The translations under genes were made by a program, and so were the position numbers. From the NCBI GenBank assembly GCA_964017185.1, contig OZ024879.1, positions 42,043,883 to 42,107,882 of the forward strand: DNA of 64,000 nucleotides, written 5' to 3'. This document shows positions 55,079 to 63,372 of the stretch, piece by piece (within the stretch, counting starts at the first letter, position 1; each line of letters starts with the position of its first letter). The stretch comes from Rugalucina vietnamica (lineage: Eukaryota > Mollusca > Bivalvia > Lucinida > Lucinidae). The notes below the pieces were generated by a model. The model did not search any database, was not told the origin of the DNA, and was given only the letters and a program-made list of their open reading frames with translations.

Positions 55079-55396
55079 TTATTCGTCATCATCGTCAGAA
55101 TAAATCAAAACACTGGGTTTTCGAGCTCGAAAAGCATCAATGTCACTGTCACTTGAACTGTCAACTGAGGAATTACCATAATCAACTTCCCCCCATGTTG
55201 TTGTTAGTATAGCATTGACTATTTTAGCTACAGGGTTAGCACATCTTGTCACACATGAACAGACTATTAAGGACTGTTTAGCTATAGAATACTTCTCACA
55301 ATTGAAGCAAGAATGTACATCTGATATTAGAGAATAAGTCACTCGTATTGAACAAAAACTGACACAGTGCATTTCCTCCCTGGAGGCTGTTCTCAA
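55079..55396 (-). CDS. Unrecognised reverse ORF with acidic Ser/Asp tail
   Basis: About 105 codons. The C-terminus has GNSSVDSSSDSDIDAF and ends YSDDDDE, which looks like a real disordered tail. A Cys cluster (CSCVTRCANP) lies in the middle. No domain is identified and the N-terminus overlaps unrelated sequence, so it is probably the 3' end of a dead transposon gene. Confidence 0.25.
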   Translation of the reverse strand: MRTASREEMHCVSFCSIRVTYSLISDVHSCFNCEKYSIAKQSLIVCSCVTRCANPVAKIVNAILTTTWGEVDYGNSSVDSSSDSDIDAFRARKPSVLIYSDDDDE

Positions 55397-55472
55397 AACT
55401 ACCCCATAAAATGGAAGAGGAAAAGAAAAAATTAAAGCATGAACTCAAAGAGAAAAACAAAATGACATTGAA

Positions 55473-55622
55473 GAGGAGCCAACAAAGGAGACAGAAAAAA
55501 AGCCAACAAAGGAGAATGAAAAGCCAACAAAGGAGAATGAAAAGCCAACAAAGGAGAATGAAAAGCCAACAAAGGAGAATGAAAAGCCAACAAAGGAGAA
55601 TGAAAGCCAACAAAGGAGAGAA
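55473..55622 (+). repeat. 21-bp tandem repeat coding a 7-residue unit
   Basis: The unit AAGCCAACAAAGGAGAATGA plus A is repeated about six times with little change. In one plus frame it codes KPTKENE; other frames and the reverse strand are also open, so the natural frame is unsure. The last unit loses a base. Confidence 0.8.
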
Positions 55623-55659
55623 AAGTAAAAAAAAAAAAACAAGAACTTCAAGATGAGAA

Positions 55660-55930
55660 CAAATAATGACTTTACACGTCTAGGACTAGTCTGACCTAGA
55701 TATCTAGGTCTGTACTATTAAAAAAACATGAATGTTAAAAAAGGGACTAACATTTAGAATGCCAAAGCAAAACAGTTCAGATTTCCATACAAGGAAGAGA
55801 AAAAAGCATTATTCTGAAACTATTCAAATTAATCAAAACGTTTCATAGGACTAGGATCGTTACATGACTATCATGAAAAAGATAAACTGTTTCCAGGACT
55901 TGATTTTTAGGACAATTAAGATGTGTCTGT
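55660..55930. other. Short gap before the Helitron relic
   Basis: Contains TCTAGACGT-like and CCTAGATATCTAGG palindromic bits; nothing further recognised. Confidence 0.3.
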
Positions 55931-57110
55931 AATGTCTGTGGAGCATTCATGTGGAAAAATGAAACACACACTGGTACTATTAATGTTAATGCTCAATTTT
56001 CAACATGTTGCATGCAAGGTAGAATTCAGCTACCTGTAATCAGTGACCCACCAGAATTATTGAAAAATCTTCTATCTGGAGATACGAACAATTCAAAGCA
56101 CTTTCAACATGATATTCGTGCAGTTTGGCGTTTGCTTCTCTCGGGGTGAAGGAAGACATTCTTCCACCTGGACCTGAATAGGACATCTTTTCCTGATGTT
56201 GGTCACAATTTAGTCAAATTTATATATTTAATACAGACAATGAACTGGCAAATAGATTAGCATGGAATTCTGAACTAAACAAATAACAAATCCTCTTAGA
56301 TCTTCAAAATATGTTGCATCAGTCCAACCCATATGTTGCTTGCTTTAAGCATGCTGCTGATGTTTTTTCAAGGTCAAACGAAAGTGAAAATCTGAAATTG
56401 GTTTTAAAACAAGATACTTACAACGATTTAAGAAGATACAATTTACCAACTGCTTCAGAAATTGCTGTCATTATTGCGAGTAATTCAACCAATTCTCCAA
56501 CTAACAGGGATATAGTTTTATTCAAACGTTCATCTACTAATCCAGATGCTCATGAGATTACGCATATCAAGGAAACAAACCAGTATTATGATCCATTACA
56601 TTATGTTCTCATATTTCCATTTGGTGAATGTGGATGGACACCTGGAATTAAGCAAGCAGATGGCAAGTCAAATGTAACAGCAATGAATTTCTATTATTTT
56701 CATCTTATGCAAAGACAAAACTTCAACATACTATTGAAATGTGGAAGATTATTTCACCAGTACATAGTTGATCAGTATGCAAAAATAGAACAAGAAAGAC
56801 TTAACTAGTGTTTATATCGTCAAACTGAATTAAGGGCAGAATTGTACCAGGGTCTTTCAGATTCTGTAAATGCAGGAGATGCAGATGGCAGTTCAGTTGG
56901 TAGAAAAATAGTACTTCCCTCATCCTTCATTGGGAGTTCAAGAAATATGAATCAACTATACCAAGATGCAATTGCTATTGTAAGGCGTTTTGGAAAACCT
57001 GATCTGTTTATTACTTTCACCTGCAATCCAAAATGGATTGAAATTACTTATAATCTATTCCAAGGCCAAACTGCCTCATATAGACCAGATTTAATTACCC
57101 GTGTCTTTCT
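55931..57110 (+). pseudogene. Helitron Rep/helicase gene, N-terminal part, broken
   Basis: Starts CNVCGAFMWKNE, then FSTCCMQGRIQLP and LLKNLLSGD (the zinc-finger-like Helitron N-terminus). After a shift near 56140 it passes LGVKEDI. From 56311 it reads YDPLHYVLIFPFGECGW, CGRLFHQYIVDQYAKIE, then a TAG at 56806-56808 in the same frame as the following VGRKIVLPSSF, RRFGKPDLFITFTCNP and RPDLITRVF. This is the Helitron_like_N region. The Rep HUH motif and helicase are absent: similarity stops at about 57108. Two or more breaks mark it dead. Confidence 0.75.
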
Positions 57111-57200
57111 GGACGGACAGACGATCCGAGCGAGTCACAGTCTAGTTCACGTTAGCCATTTCCACTAGGGTCGGACCATCATCAAGTTGTGGGAGAATAA

Positions 57201-57500
57201 ACAAGACCATGCCCGTTTTCAAGAAGAGGACCTACATGTATTAAAGTTCCGACTCAAGGAGGAGCCCAAGAAACCGCTGAACTGGTGGGAGGGATCATGG
57301 TTTTCTGTGATCCCGAGAACACCTCATCAATCCCATTGGCCGACGGGTGGAAAAAAGCAGTGGGGGTTCATCCGAGAAAGACGATGGGATGCCCAGAACA
57401 TGTCTTATCCCGAATCCAGGTCCTACTGGACACCAACCCACTTGTGAAGGCTTTTGGTGAGATTGGACTGGACAAGATTGATCCGATTACAGAAACGTGA
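57201..57500 (+). pseudogene. TatD-like DNase fragment
   Basis: An open frame from 57201 to a TGA at 57498 reads MVFCDPENTSS, WKKAVGVHPRK and LVKAFGEIGLDKIDP. The pair V-G-x-H-P and A-x-G-E-I-G-L-D are TatD metal-site motifs, at about the usual spacing. The N-terminal D-x-H-x-H motif and the C-terminal half are missing. It lies between the broken Helitron and the LTR. TatD-like domains occur in transposon-linked proteins of marine invertebrates (from memory). Confidence 0.5.
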
Positions 57501-57774
57501 AACAAACAAAAACAAGTTCTCGTTTAAGTAAGTTCTCGTTCAAGTGGCTTGAACCGACAGTTGAAATAAGTGGTGTTGTGCCTACAATGTGCAAGTTCTA
57601 CAATGTGCAAGTTGTGTAAAAAATATATCAATTACGGCAGCCGTGGTGCAGTTGCCCTTGATGACCATGTAAAGTTATTAAAACACAAAACACTTGGGAA
57701 GCAGATGCAGTCATGCAACAAAGAAGACCAAATGTTCCGATAACGGCAAGTGACTGTGAGGAAGCGGTTCCTTA

Positions 57775-58130
57775 TGTAACAGTATTGATAAAATAGTAGT
57801 TTTTCAGTTGTTTAAGTACTGGGTGAGTACGAGTGTACTAGATCGAGTGTATACTATGTTATGATAATGAATGAGTATAGGTTATGAGGTGGTGAACATA
57901 TATGGGTATGTGCTAGATGTTGGATGGGTGAGCATGCGTGGTAGAAGAAAGGATGACGTGTGCAAGAAGAAATATATCGGTGAGAGAAGGCAGAAAGGGC
58001 AGTTTGTGGTCTGGTGTGAAAGTGGAAAGATCTCGTATGGAAATAAAAGAAGAACCTGGGTTGAAAATAAACATGTAGAAAATTTAAATTGTCTTTATTG
58101 AGTTCCTTGGACAATGGGGTTACAAGGACA
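57775..58130 (+). mobile_element. 5' LTR of the Gypsy element (borders inferred)
   Basis: Begins TGTAAC; the matching inverted end GTTACA is at 58119-58124, or the LTR ends at ACA (58128-58130). A polyadenylation signal, AATAAA, is near 58064, then a GT/T-rich stretch, as expected for R. The primer site begins 8-14 bases downstream. The 3' LTR is outside the window, so this cannot be confirmed here. Confidence 0.5.
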
Positions 58131-58138
58131 TGTGTTTT

Positions 58139-58150
58139 TGGTGCCGTGAC
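58139..58150 (+). other. Primer binding site, tRNA-His type
   Basis: TGGTGCCGTGAC is complementary to the 3' end of metazoan tRNA-His including CCA (12 bases); the match stops after that. It lies just after the inferred LTR. The tRNA identity rests on recalled tRNA-His ends. Confidence 0.6.
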
Positions 58151-58260
58151 CAAGATATTTATTTCCAGTGATAAGAGACATGTGACAATATTACAAGACT
58201 TTGTAAATTCCACCGTGGGACGCTTGTGTTAAGATCAAGTCGGACAAGTCCTGGAAAAAT

Positions 58261-58270
58261 ATGGTAAGTG
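58261..58270 (+). promoter_or_regulatory. Leader splice donor
   Basis: ATG|GTAAGTG, a consensus 5' splice site 40 bases before the gag ATG, the usual place for the donor that makes spliced env RNA. It pairs with the acceptor at 63369. Confidence 0.6.
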
Positions 58271-58302
58271 TTTATTAGTTTCATTTTCGACAATTTTCAA
58301 AC

Positions 58303-59212
58303 ATGGGAGAACAGGCTCAATTTGTTGCTGCCCTCAAAAATGTGGGTGACCAAATGACCGGACTGACCACAACAATTGGGGCACAAAGTGTAGCCAAAAT
58401 CATTAAACCATTCGAGGGTAATCCAAAAGAATTTAAGGACTTGATAAAAGGAATCGAAAAATATGGTATCTTGACAAATCTTGATGTAGCACAATACAAA
58501 TTAGTGGCCTACCAGGCAAGCAAGGGCCCTGTCAGTGATTTTCTAAAACGACACTTAGGTGCAAATCCCACACAAGTATGGAAGGACATAAAGAAAGAGT
58601 TGACCTCCAGATTTGCAGAGGTCACGGATCATCAATATGCACTCTCTCTTTTAAGGAAAGTAAGGCAAAAGGAAGGCGAAAGTATTCAGGTGTATGCAGA
58701 GCGCATCATGGCATTGGCAGAAGATGCCTTTGATGATGTAACAGCTGCAAATGAACAATTGATTGGGTTCTTTATAGATGGGTTGATGAATGATTTTATG
58801 AAAATAAAGATCATGCGCGATAATCCAGATACTTTGGCAAAGGCCATTGAAGTTGCAAACGCTGAACAAAATCTGCGCAGACGGTTTAATTTAAGATCAG
58901 GGAATCACACACAGTCTTTTCAAGGTACAGGCCCTGAGCCCATGGAAGTTGGTCATGCACGACCTTCCTTTCAGTGCTATAATTGCAAAAAAACATGGCC
59001 ACAAAGCAAAAGATTGTCGGTTACGCAAGGCTAGTGTAAACTCGGTGAATCAAACAAGAAATTCGGGCAGGCCAAGGCCACGTTCTGAAATTGTCTGCTG
59101 GCACTGCTCGAAAAAAGGGCATTTTGCAAATGAATGTTGGCATAATAAAAATCCAATACAAGCTGGCGGTCGGCCAGGTCAGACAACTACTGCTCATAAT
59201 CAGGGAAACTAA
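58303..59212 (+). CDS. gag: gag (capsid and nucleocapsid), one frame break
   Basis: The first frame (58303-59034) begins MGEQAQF and carries a helical retrotransposon-gag region (about 40-200: FEGNPKEFKDLIKGIEKYG, LTSRFAEVTD, LLRKVRQKEGESIQVY). A linker and the start of a CCHC knuckle (CYNC) follow. A run of seven A at 58987-58993 then puts the rest of that knuckle in the +1 frame. That frame continues through a second, complete knuckle (CWHCSKKGHFANEC, 59096-59137) to TAA at 59210-59212. One extra base in the A-run explains the break; sequencing error is possible. The protein forms the particle and binds RNA. Confidence 0.85.
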
Positions 59213-62200
59213 AGCCACCCTTCCACAAGGAAGCCAGTGGAAAGGGTAGATCAAAAAGTAAGCCAACTTATACTGTAGCATTTTCAGGAAATCAAAATTC
59301 ATGTTTAATTACTGTAGATAAACATAAAATCCGAGCTCTCATAGACACAGGTGCTGAATGCTCTCTCATGCATAGGCGGGTTTATGATAGTCTGAAATGC
59401 AAGCCAAAACTGAATCACAGAAATGCTGCTTTGCAGACTGTCAATGGAGAACCCTTGAAACTTGATGGCTGCATTGAAATTCCCATGGAAATAAGTGGTA
59501 TAAAAATGAAACAAACATTTTTTGTTGTGCCAAATATGAATAGAAAACTTATCTTAGGCCGTGACTGGTTACAAAACAATGGTGTCCGATTATACTTTGA
59601 TCTAGGGTGTATCAGAGTGCATCAAACTTATGTACCACTACAGGAGGATATTCATATATCTTCCATTGTGCGGGCTCATAAAAAAACAAAAGTTAAGGCA
59701 CAAACAGCTGTTATCTGTAAATGTAAGGTTAGAAATAGTCCTGATTTACCTACGTCAGAAACCTATCAAATCACACCAACAAATGTCGGTTTTCTTGGGC
59801 ATGAGCCAGGCTTAATGGTTACAAACTCGGTTGCAAAGATGTCTGGAAACCGGTTCATTCCAGTTTTGGTAGTCAATAGTACAAATAAGACATATACAAT
59901 AAAGAAAGGTTGTCCTATTGCAAAAGTCGAACAAGTTCAAGGTCAAACAATAATGGAAGTCAGCCAATGTACAAATAAGGCTAACACGCACCAGACTCAT
60001 GAAACATGTGAGGATGTTGAGGTGCCAGAAAAATATCGGTCAGACGTGATTAATCTTCTCAAGGTCAATGCTGACTTGTTTGCAGAGAAAGATTCAGACC
60101 TTAGTCATACCGATACGGTAAAAATGAAACTTGATACTGGTGAACACCCACCGATTAAGTTAAGGCCATATCGCACTCCCTTAAATAACAGAAAGGTAAT
60201 TGACAATGCAATTGATGAAATGTTAGATGCAAAGATCATTCAAAGATCAAAGTCACCATGGAGCTTTCCGGTTGTCATAGTTGATAAGAAAGATGGCACA
60301 AAACGATTCTGTGTAGACTTCAGGGCATTAAATAAGATAACCAAGTCAAATTCATATCCCCTACCTGTAATAGATGACATATTAGCACTCTTAGGTCAAG
60401 CCAAATTCTTCACATCCTTAGACTTAAAAAGCGGCTACTGGCAAGTGTTGATGAATGAAACAGATAAGGAAAAGACAGCTTTTGCATGCCACCGAGGACT
60501 GTTTGAATTTAATGTAATGCCTTTTGGACTGACCACTGCCCCAGCTGTTTTCCAGGAATTAATGTCAAGGGTGCTTGAAGGACTTGATAAGTTCACTGTC
60601 GCATATTTGGATGATATTTTGATATATTCCAATACACTGGACGAGCATTTGGCTCATATTCAAAACGTTTTTAATAGGCTGAGAGAACAAAGTCTACGAC
60701 TGAAGCTGAAAAAGTGTAGTTTCTTGAAATCTGAGACAAATTATCTTGGATTTGTTATCAATGAAAATGGAATAAAGCCAGAAGCAAGAAAAGTGAATGT
60801 TATCATGTCCTTGGCTCCTCCAACAACTGTAAGAGAAGTAAGAAGTCTAGTTGGCATGTGCTCATATTATCGAAGATTTATTCCTCGATTCTCTGAGATA
60901 GCTGAGCCAATTATAGCTTTGACACGCAAGTACGCGAAATTCAAGTGGGATGCGAAATGTCAGTCTTTCTTTGAAACCTTGAAGACACATTTGGCAGCCT
61001 ATCCTGTTTTAGGTTACCCTGACCCAAATAAACCATACATCCTTTATACAGATGCAAGTCATGATTGTATAGGTGCTTGTCTGACTCAGACTTGTGATGA
61101 CGTGTCTGACACTGACAATCGTGGGAAAAATGAATGTGAGAAAAATGAAAAACCTATATATTATCTTTCCCATAAGTTGTCAGATACACAGACTAGGTGG
61201 TCTACAATTGAGAAGGAGGCTTTTGCTATTCATTTTTCGTTGCAGAAATTAGATCATTATTTACATAATGCAGAATTTGTCATTAAAACAGACCACAAGC
61301 CTCTGAAATACCTTCTCGATTCGCCCATGCAAAACAAGAAAATCCAGCTTTGGGCGCTAGGCATATCTGGTTATAATTGCCGGATAGAATACATCAAAGG
61401 TACTGATAATTCCTGTGCTGATTTGTTATCACGTATACCACAAAGTGCTGGTTTAACGCAGGAAAATGATACCTATGAACCAGACATAAGCGATAAGGTT
61501 TATCAGATAAATGCACTAAACTCTAATAGGTTTGATCCTAAAGAGTTTGCCAGCTGTAAATTACCACCTTCAGAGACAGTGATAAAACCCAACTTAGGTG
61601 ATGATGTTGATATGGCAACTGAGCAATCAAAGGATGCTGTTATCATGGAGCTGAAGATAGGGTTACAGAATGATAAGCTCCCAAAGTCTATACTAAAAAG
61701 ACATATTGTGATGGACAACATCCTCTACTTTATCTCAAATGCTGATTCTGATCCAGTTTTGAGACTGTACATTCCGGAACATTTACGAGATTTTGTTATC
61801 AAACAATATCATGATTTGAATGGGCACATGGGTACAGATAAGACTTATGATTCCATGAAGTCTAAGTATTATTGGCCAAACATGTACAAAGAAGTATATG
61901 ACTATGTTGGTTGTTGTGTTACTTGTCAAGCTAGGAGCCTACAGAAACATAAGGCACCTTTACAGGAGACCGACATACCACCATATGCTTTTGCTAAGAT
62001 TGGCCTCGATGTCTCTGGCCCATATTCAACTTCCTTGTCCGGAAACAAGTACATCGTAGGGTTTGTTGACTGGTATAGTGGTTACCCAGAAGCATTTGCT
62101 GTTCCTGATAAGAGCGCTGATACCATAGCTCACCTTATCATAGAGGAAATATTTCCAAGATATGGCACACCATTAGAGATTGTAACTGATAACGGAAGTG

Positions 62201-63276
62201 AGAACGTAAATAGAAAGGTCAAGGAGACTTTAGAAGCACTCAATATACATCATGTGAAAACCAGCTTTTACCACCCAGCTAGCAATAGCAAGGTAGAGCG
62301 TTTTCATAGAGTTTTACATGACGTGCTTTCTAAAAAGTTGAAAAATGATGTAACCACATGGGATTTACATCTTAATCAAGCCCTGGCTGCTATTCGTTTC
62401 AATGTCAGTGAATCTTCTAAGTTTTCACCATTCTTCCTCTTGTATAACCGTGATGTGGTTCTTCCACTATACAACATTTTAAAACCTAGACGGAAGTACA
62501 TGGGAGAAAATGCTCATCAGATTGCTTTAGAACAGCAACACAAATCTTTTGTACTAGTGCACAAGCACCTTAAACGTGCGCGGAAACGTCAGAAGAAATA
62601 TGCTGACAGGAAGGCAAAAGATGATCACTTTGAAGTAGGTGACCCAGTTTATTACAGCATACCTAAGCCAAACAAGCTCAGTCTTGGCTGGAAACCTTAT
62701 TATCGTATCATTGAGAAATCATCACCTGTGAATTTCAAGACAAAACACCAATTAGATGGTTCTGTTATTCCTTGCCATGCTGATAACATTCGCAAAGCAA
62801 AGGTAGACACCTGGGAAATACCAGAGCCAAGTCGGTCGTTGCGCAAAACAGCGTATGTTGTACCACCTGAAACTGATACCTCCAGTAGTAGTGAGGATAG
62901 CAGTGAAGACAATGTACCATTAGCTCGTCTAGCGCGACGCTATCGACATGAGCGGGAGGACTCTGAAAGTGAAGGTCCTATCCCAAAAATGGAATTGGCA
63001 AAACATGGCCGTCGCAAGAAAAAATGGTATGAAGATGATTCAGACTCATCCTCTGATTCATCCTCAAATACACAGTTATATGAACAGCAGAATACAGCTG
63101 ACGCATCTGAGTCTATGGAGTGTGATACATTATCTGTAAAATCGGTTAATGAGGCATGTGTTGTGCCTTATCAAGAAAACAAGTTCAACAGAACTAAGAA
63201 GCCATTAGAAGCAACATGTGAATTGCTTACAGGCATAGTTGGTTTACTCAAGGCTTCCCAGACAGGTGTTATCTAA
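59200..63276 (+). CDS. pol: pol: protease, reverse transcriptase, RNase H, integrase
   Basis: The frame is open from 59200 (after a TAA at 59197), overlaps the gag end and lies in -1 relative to it, so it is read by frameshifting; the first in-frame ATG (59368) lies inside the protease and is not the real start. Protease: DTGAE at 59344-59358. RT: LNKITKSNSYPLPVIDD, LDLKSGYWQV, MPFGLTTAPAVFQ and the catalytic YLDD (about 60604-60615). RNase H: YTDASH (about 61036) and TDHKPLKYLL. Integrase: an H...H...C-x2-C zinc finger ending CCVTCQ (about 61911-61928), then D in LDVSGPY, D in TDNGSE (about 62186) and E in KVERFH, the last two 35 residues apart. After integrase comes a Ser/Asp/Glu-rich tail of more than 100 residues. 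All catalytic residues are present and there is no stop. Confidence 0.95.
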   Translation, partial: SGKLKPPFHKEASGKGRSKSKPTYTVAFSGNQNSCLITVDKHKIRALIDTGAECSLMHRRVYDSLKCKPKLNHRNAALQTVNGEPLKLDGCIEIPMEISGIKMKQTFFVVPNMNRKLILGRDWLQNNGVRLYFDLGCIRVHQTYVPLQEDIHISSIVRAHKKTKVKAQTAVICKCKVRNSPDLPTSETYQITPTNVGFLGHEPGLMVTNSVAKMSGNRFIPVLVVNSTNKTYTIKKGCPIAKVEQVQGQTIMEVSQCTNKANTHQTHETCEDVEVPEKYRSDVINLLKVNADLFAEKDSDLSHTDTVKMKLDTGEHPPIKLRPYRTPLNNRKVIDNAIDEMLDAKIIQRSKSPWSFPVVIVDKKDGTKRFCVDFRALNKITKSNSYPLPVIDDILALLGQAKFFTSLDLKSGYWQVLMNETDKEKTAFACHRGLFEFNVMPFGLTTAPAVFQELMSRVLEGLDKFTVAYLDDILIYSNTLDEHLAHIQNVFNRLREQSLRLKLKKCSFLKSETNYLGFVINENGIKPEARKVNVIMSLAPPTTVREVRSLVGMCSYYRRFIPRFSEIAEPIIALTRKYAKFKWDAKCQSFFETLKTHLAAYPVLGYPDPNKPYILYTDASHDCIGACLTQTCDDVSDTDNRGKNECEKNEKPIYYLSHKLSDTQTRWSTIEKEAFAIHFSLQKLDHYLHNAEFVIKTDHKPLKYLLDSPMQNKKIQLWALGISGYNCRIEYIKGTDNSCADLLSRIPQSAGLTQENDTYEPDISDKVYQINALNSNRFDPKEFASCKLPPSETVIKPNLGDDVDMATEQSKDAVIMELKIGLQNDKLPKSILKRHIVMDNILYFISNADSDPVLRLYIPEHLRDFVIKQYHDLNGHMGTDKTYDSMKSKYYWPNMYKEVYDYVGCCVTCQARSLQKHKAPLQETDIPPYAFAKIGLDVSGPYSTSLSGNKYIVGFVDWYSGYPEAFAVPDKSADTIAHLIIEEIFPRYGTPLEIVTDNGSENVNRKVKETLEALNIHHVKTSFYHPASNSKVERFHRVLHDVLSKKLKNDVTTWDLHLNQALAAIRFNVSESSKFSPFFLLYNRDVVLPLYNILKPRRKYMGENAHQIALEQQHKSFVLVHKHLKRARKRQKKYADRKAKDDHFEVGDPVYYSIPKPNKLSLGWKPYYRIIEKSSPVNFKTKHQLDGSVIPCHADNIRKAKVDTWEIPEPSRSLRKTAYVVPPETDTSSSSEDSSEDNVPLARLARRYRHEREDSESEGPIPKMELAKHGRRKKKWYEDDSDSSSDSSSNTQLYEQQNTADASESMECDTLSVKSVNEACVVPYQENKFNRTKKPLEATCELLTGIVGLLKASQTGVI
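59203..59209 (+). promoter_or_regulatory. -1 ribosomal frameshift site GGGAAAC
   Basis: In the gag frame it is read G|GGA|AAC|TAA, a canonical X XXY YYZ heptamer immediately before the gag stop. The pol frame is exactly -1. Five bases downstream, from 59215, CCACCCTTCC can pair with later GGAA / GGAAAGGGT / GTGG segments (to about 59247), and CTTCC-ACAA-GGAAG makes a small stem; these are candidate stimulators. Confidence 0.75.
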
Positions 63277-63339
63277 GCTTTAAGATAATGGTTGTCTGAA
63301 ATAACGTAAAAAGATAAGTGTGGGCAAACATATGAAATA

Positions 63340-63369
63340 TATTGATCTATTTTCTGATTTTTCTTTCAG
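63340..63369 (+). promoter_or_regulatory. Splice acceptor before env
   Basis: A pyrimidine-rich tract TTTTCTGATTTTTCTTTCAG ends in AG at 63368-63369, four bases before the env ATG. It fits the leader donor at 58263/58264. Confidence 0.65.
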
Positions 63370-63372
63370 AAA

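Noticed and set aside
58987..58993. Programmed frameshift at the A7 run in gag
   Set aside because: The needed shift is +1, not -1, and it would fall inside a zinc knuckle. A simple insertion or read error is more likely.
59630..63139. Small ORFs on both strands inside pol
   Set aside because: Shadows of the 1358-codon pol frame.
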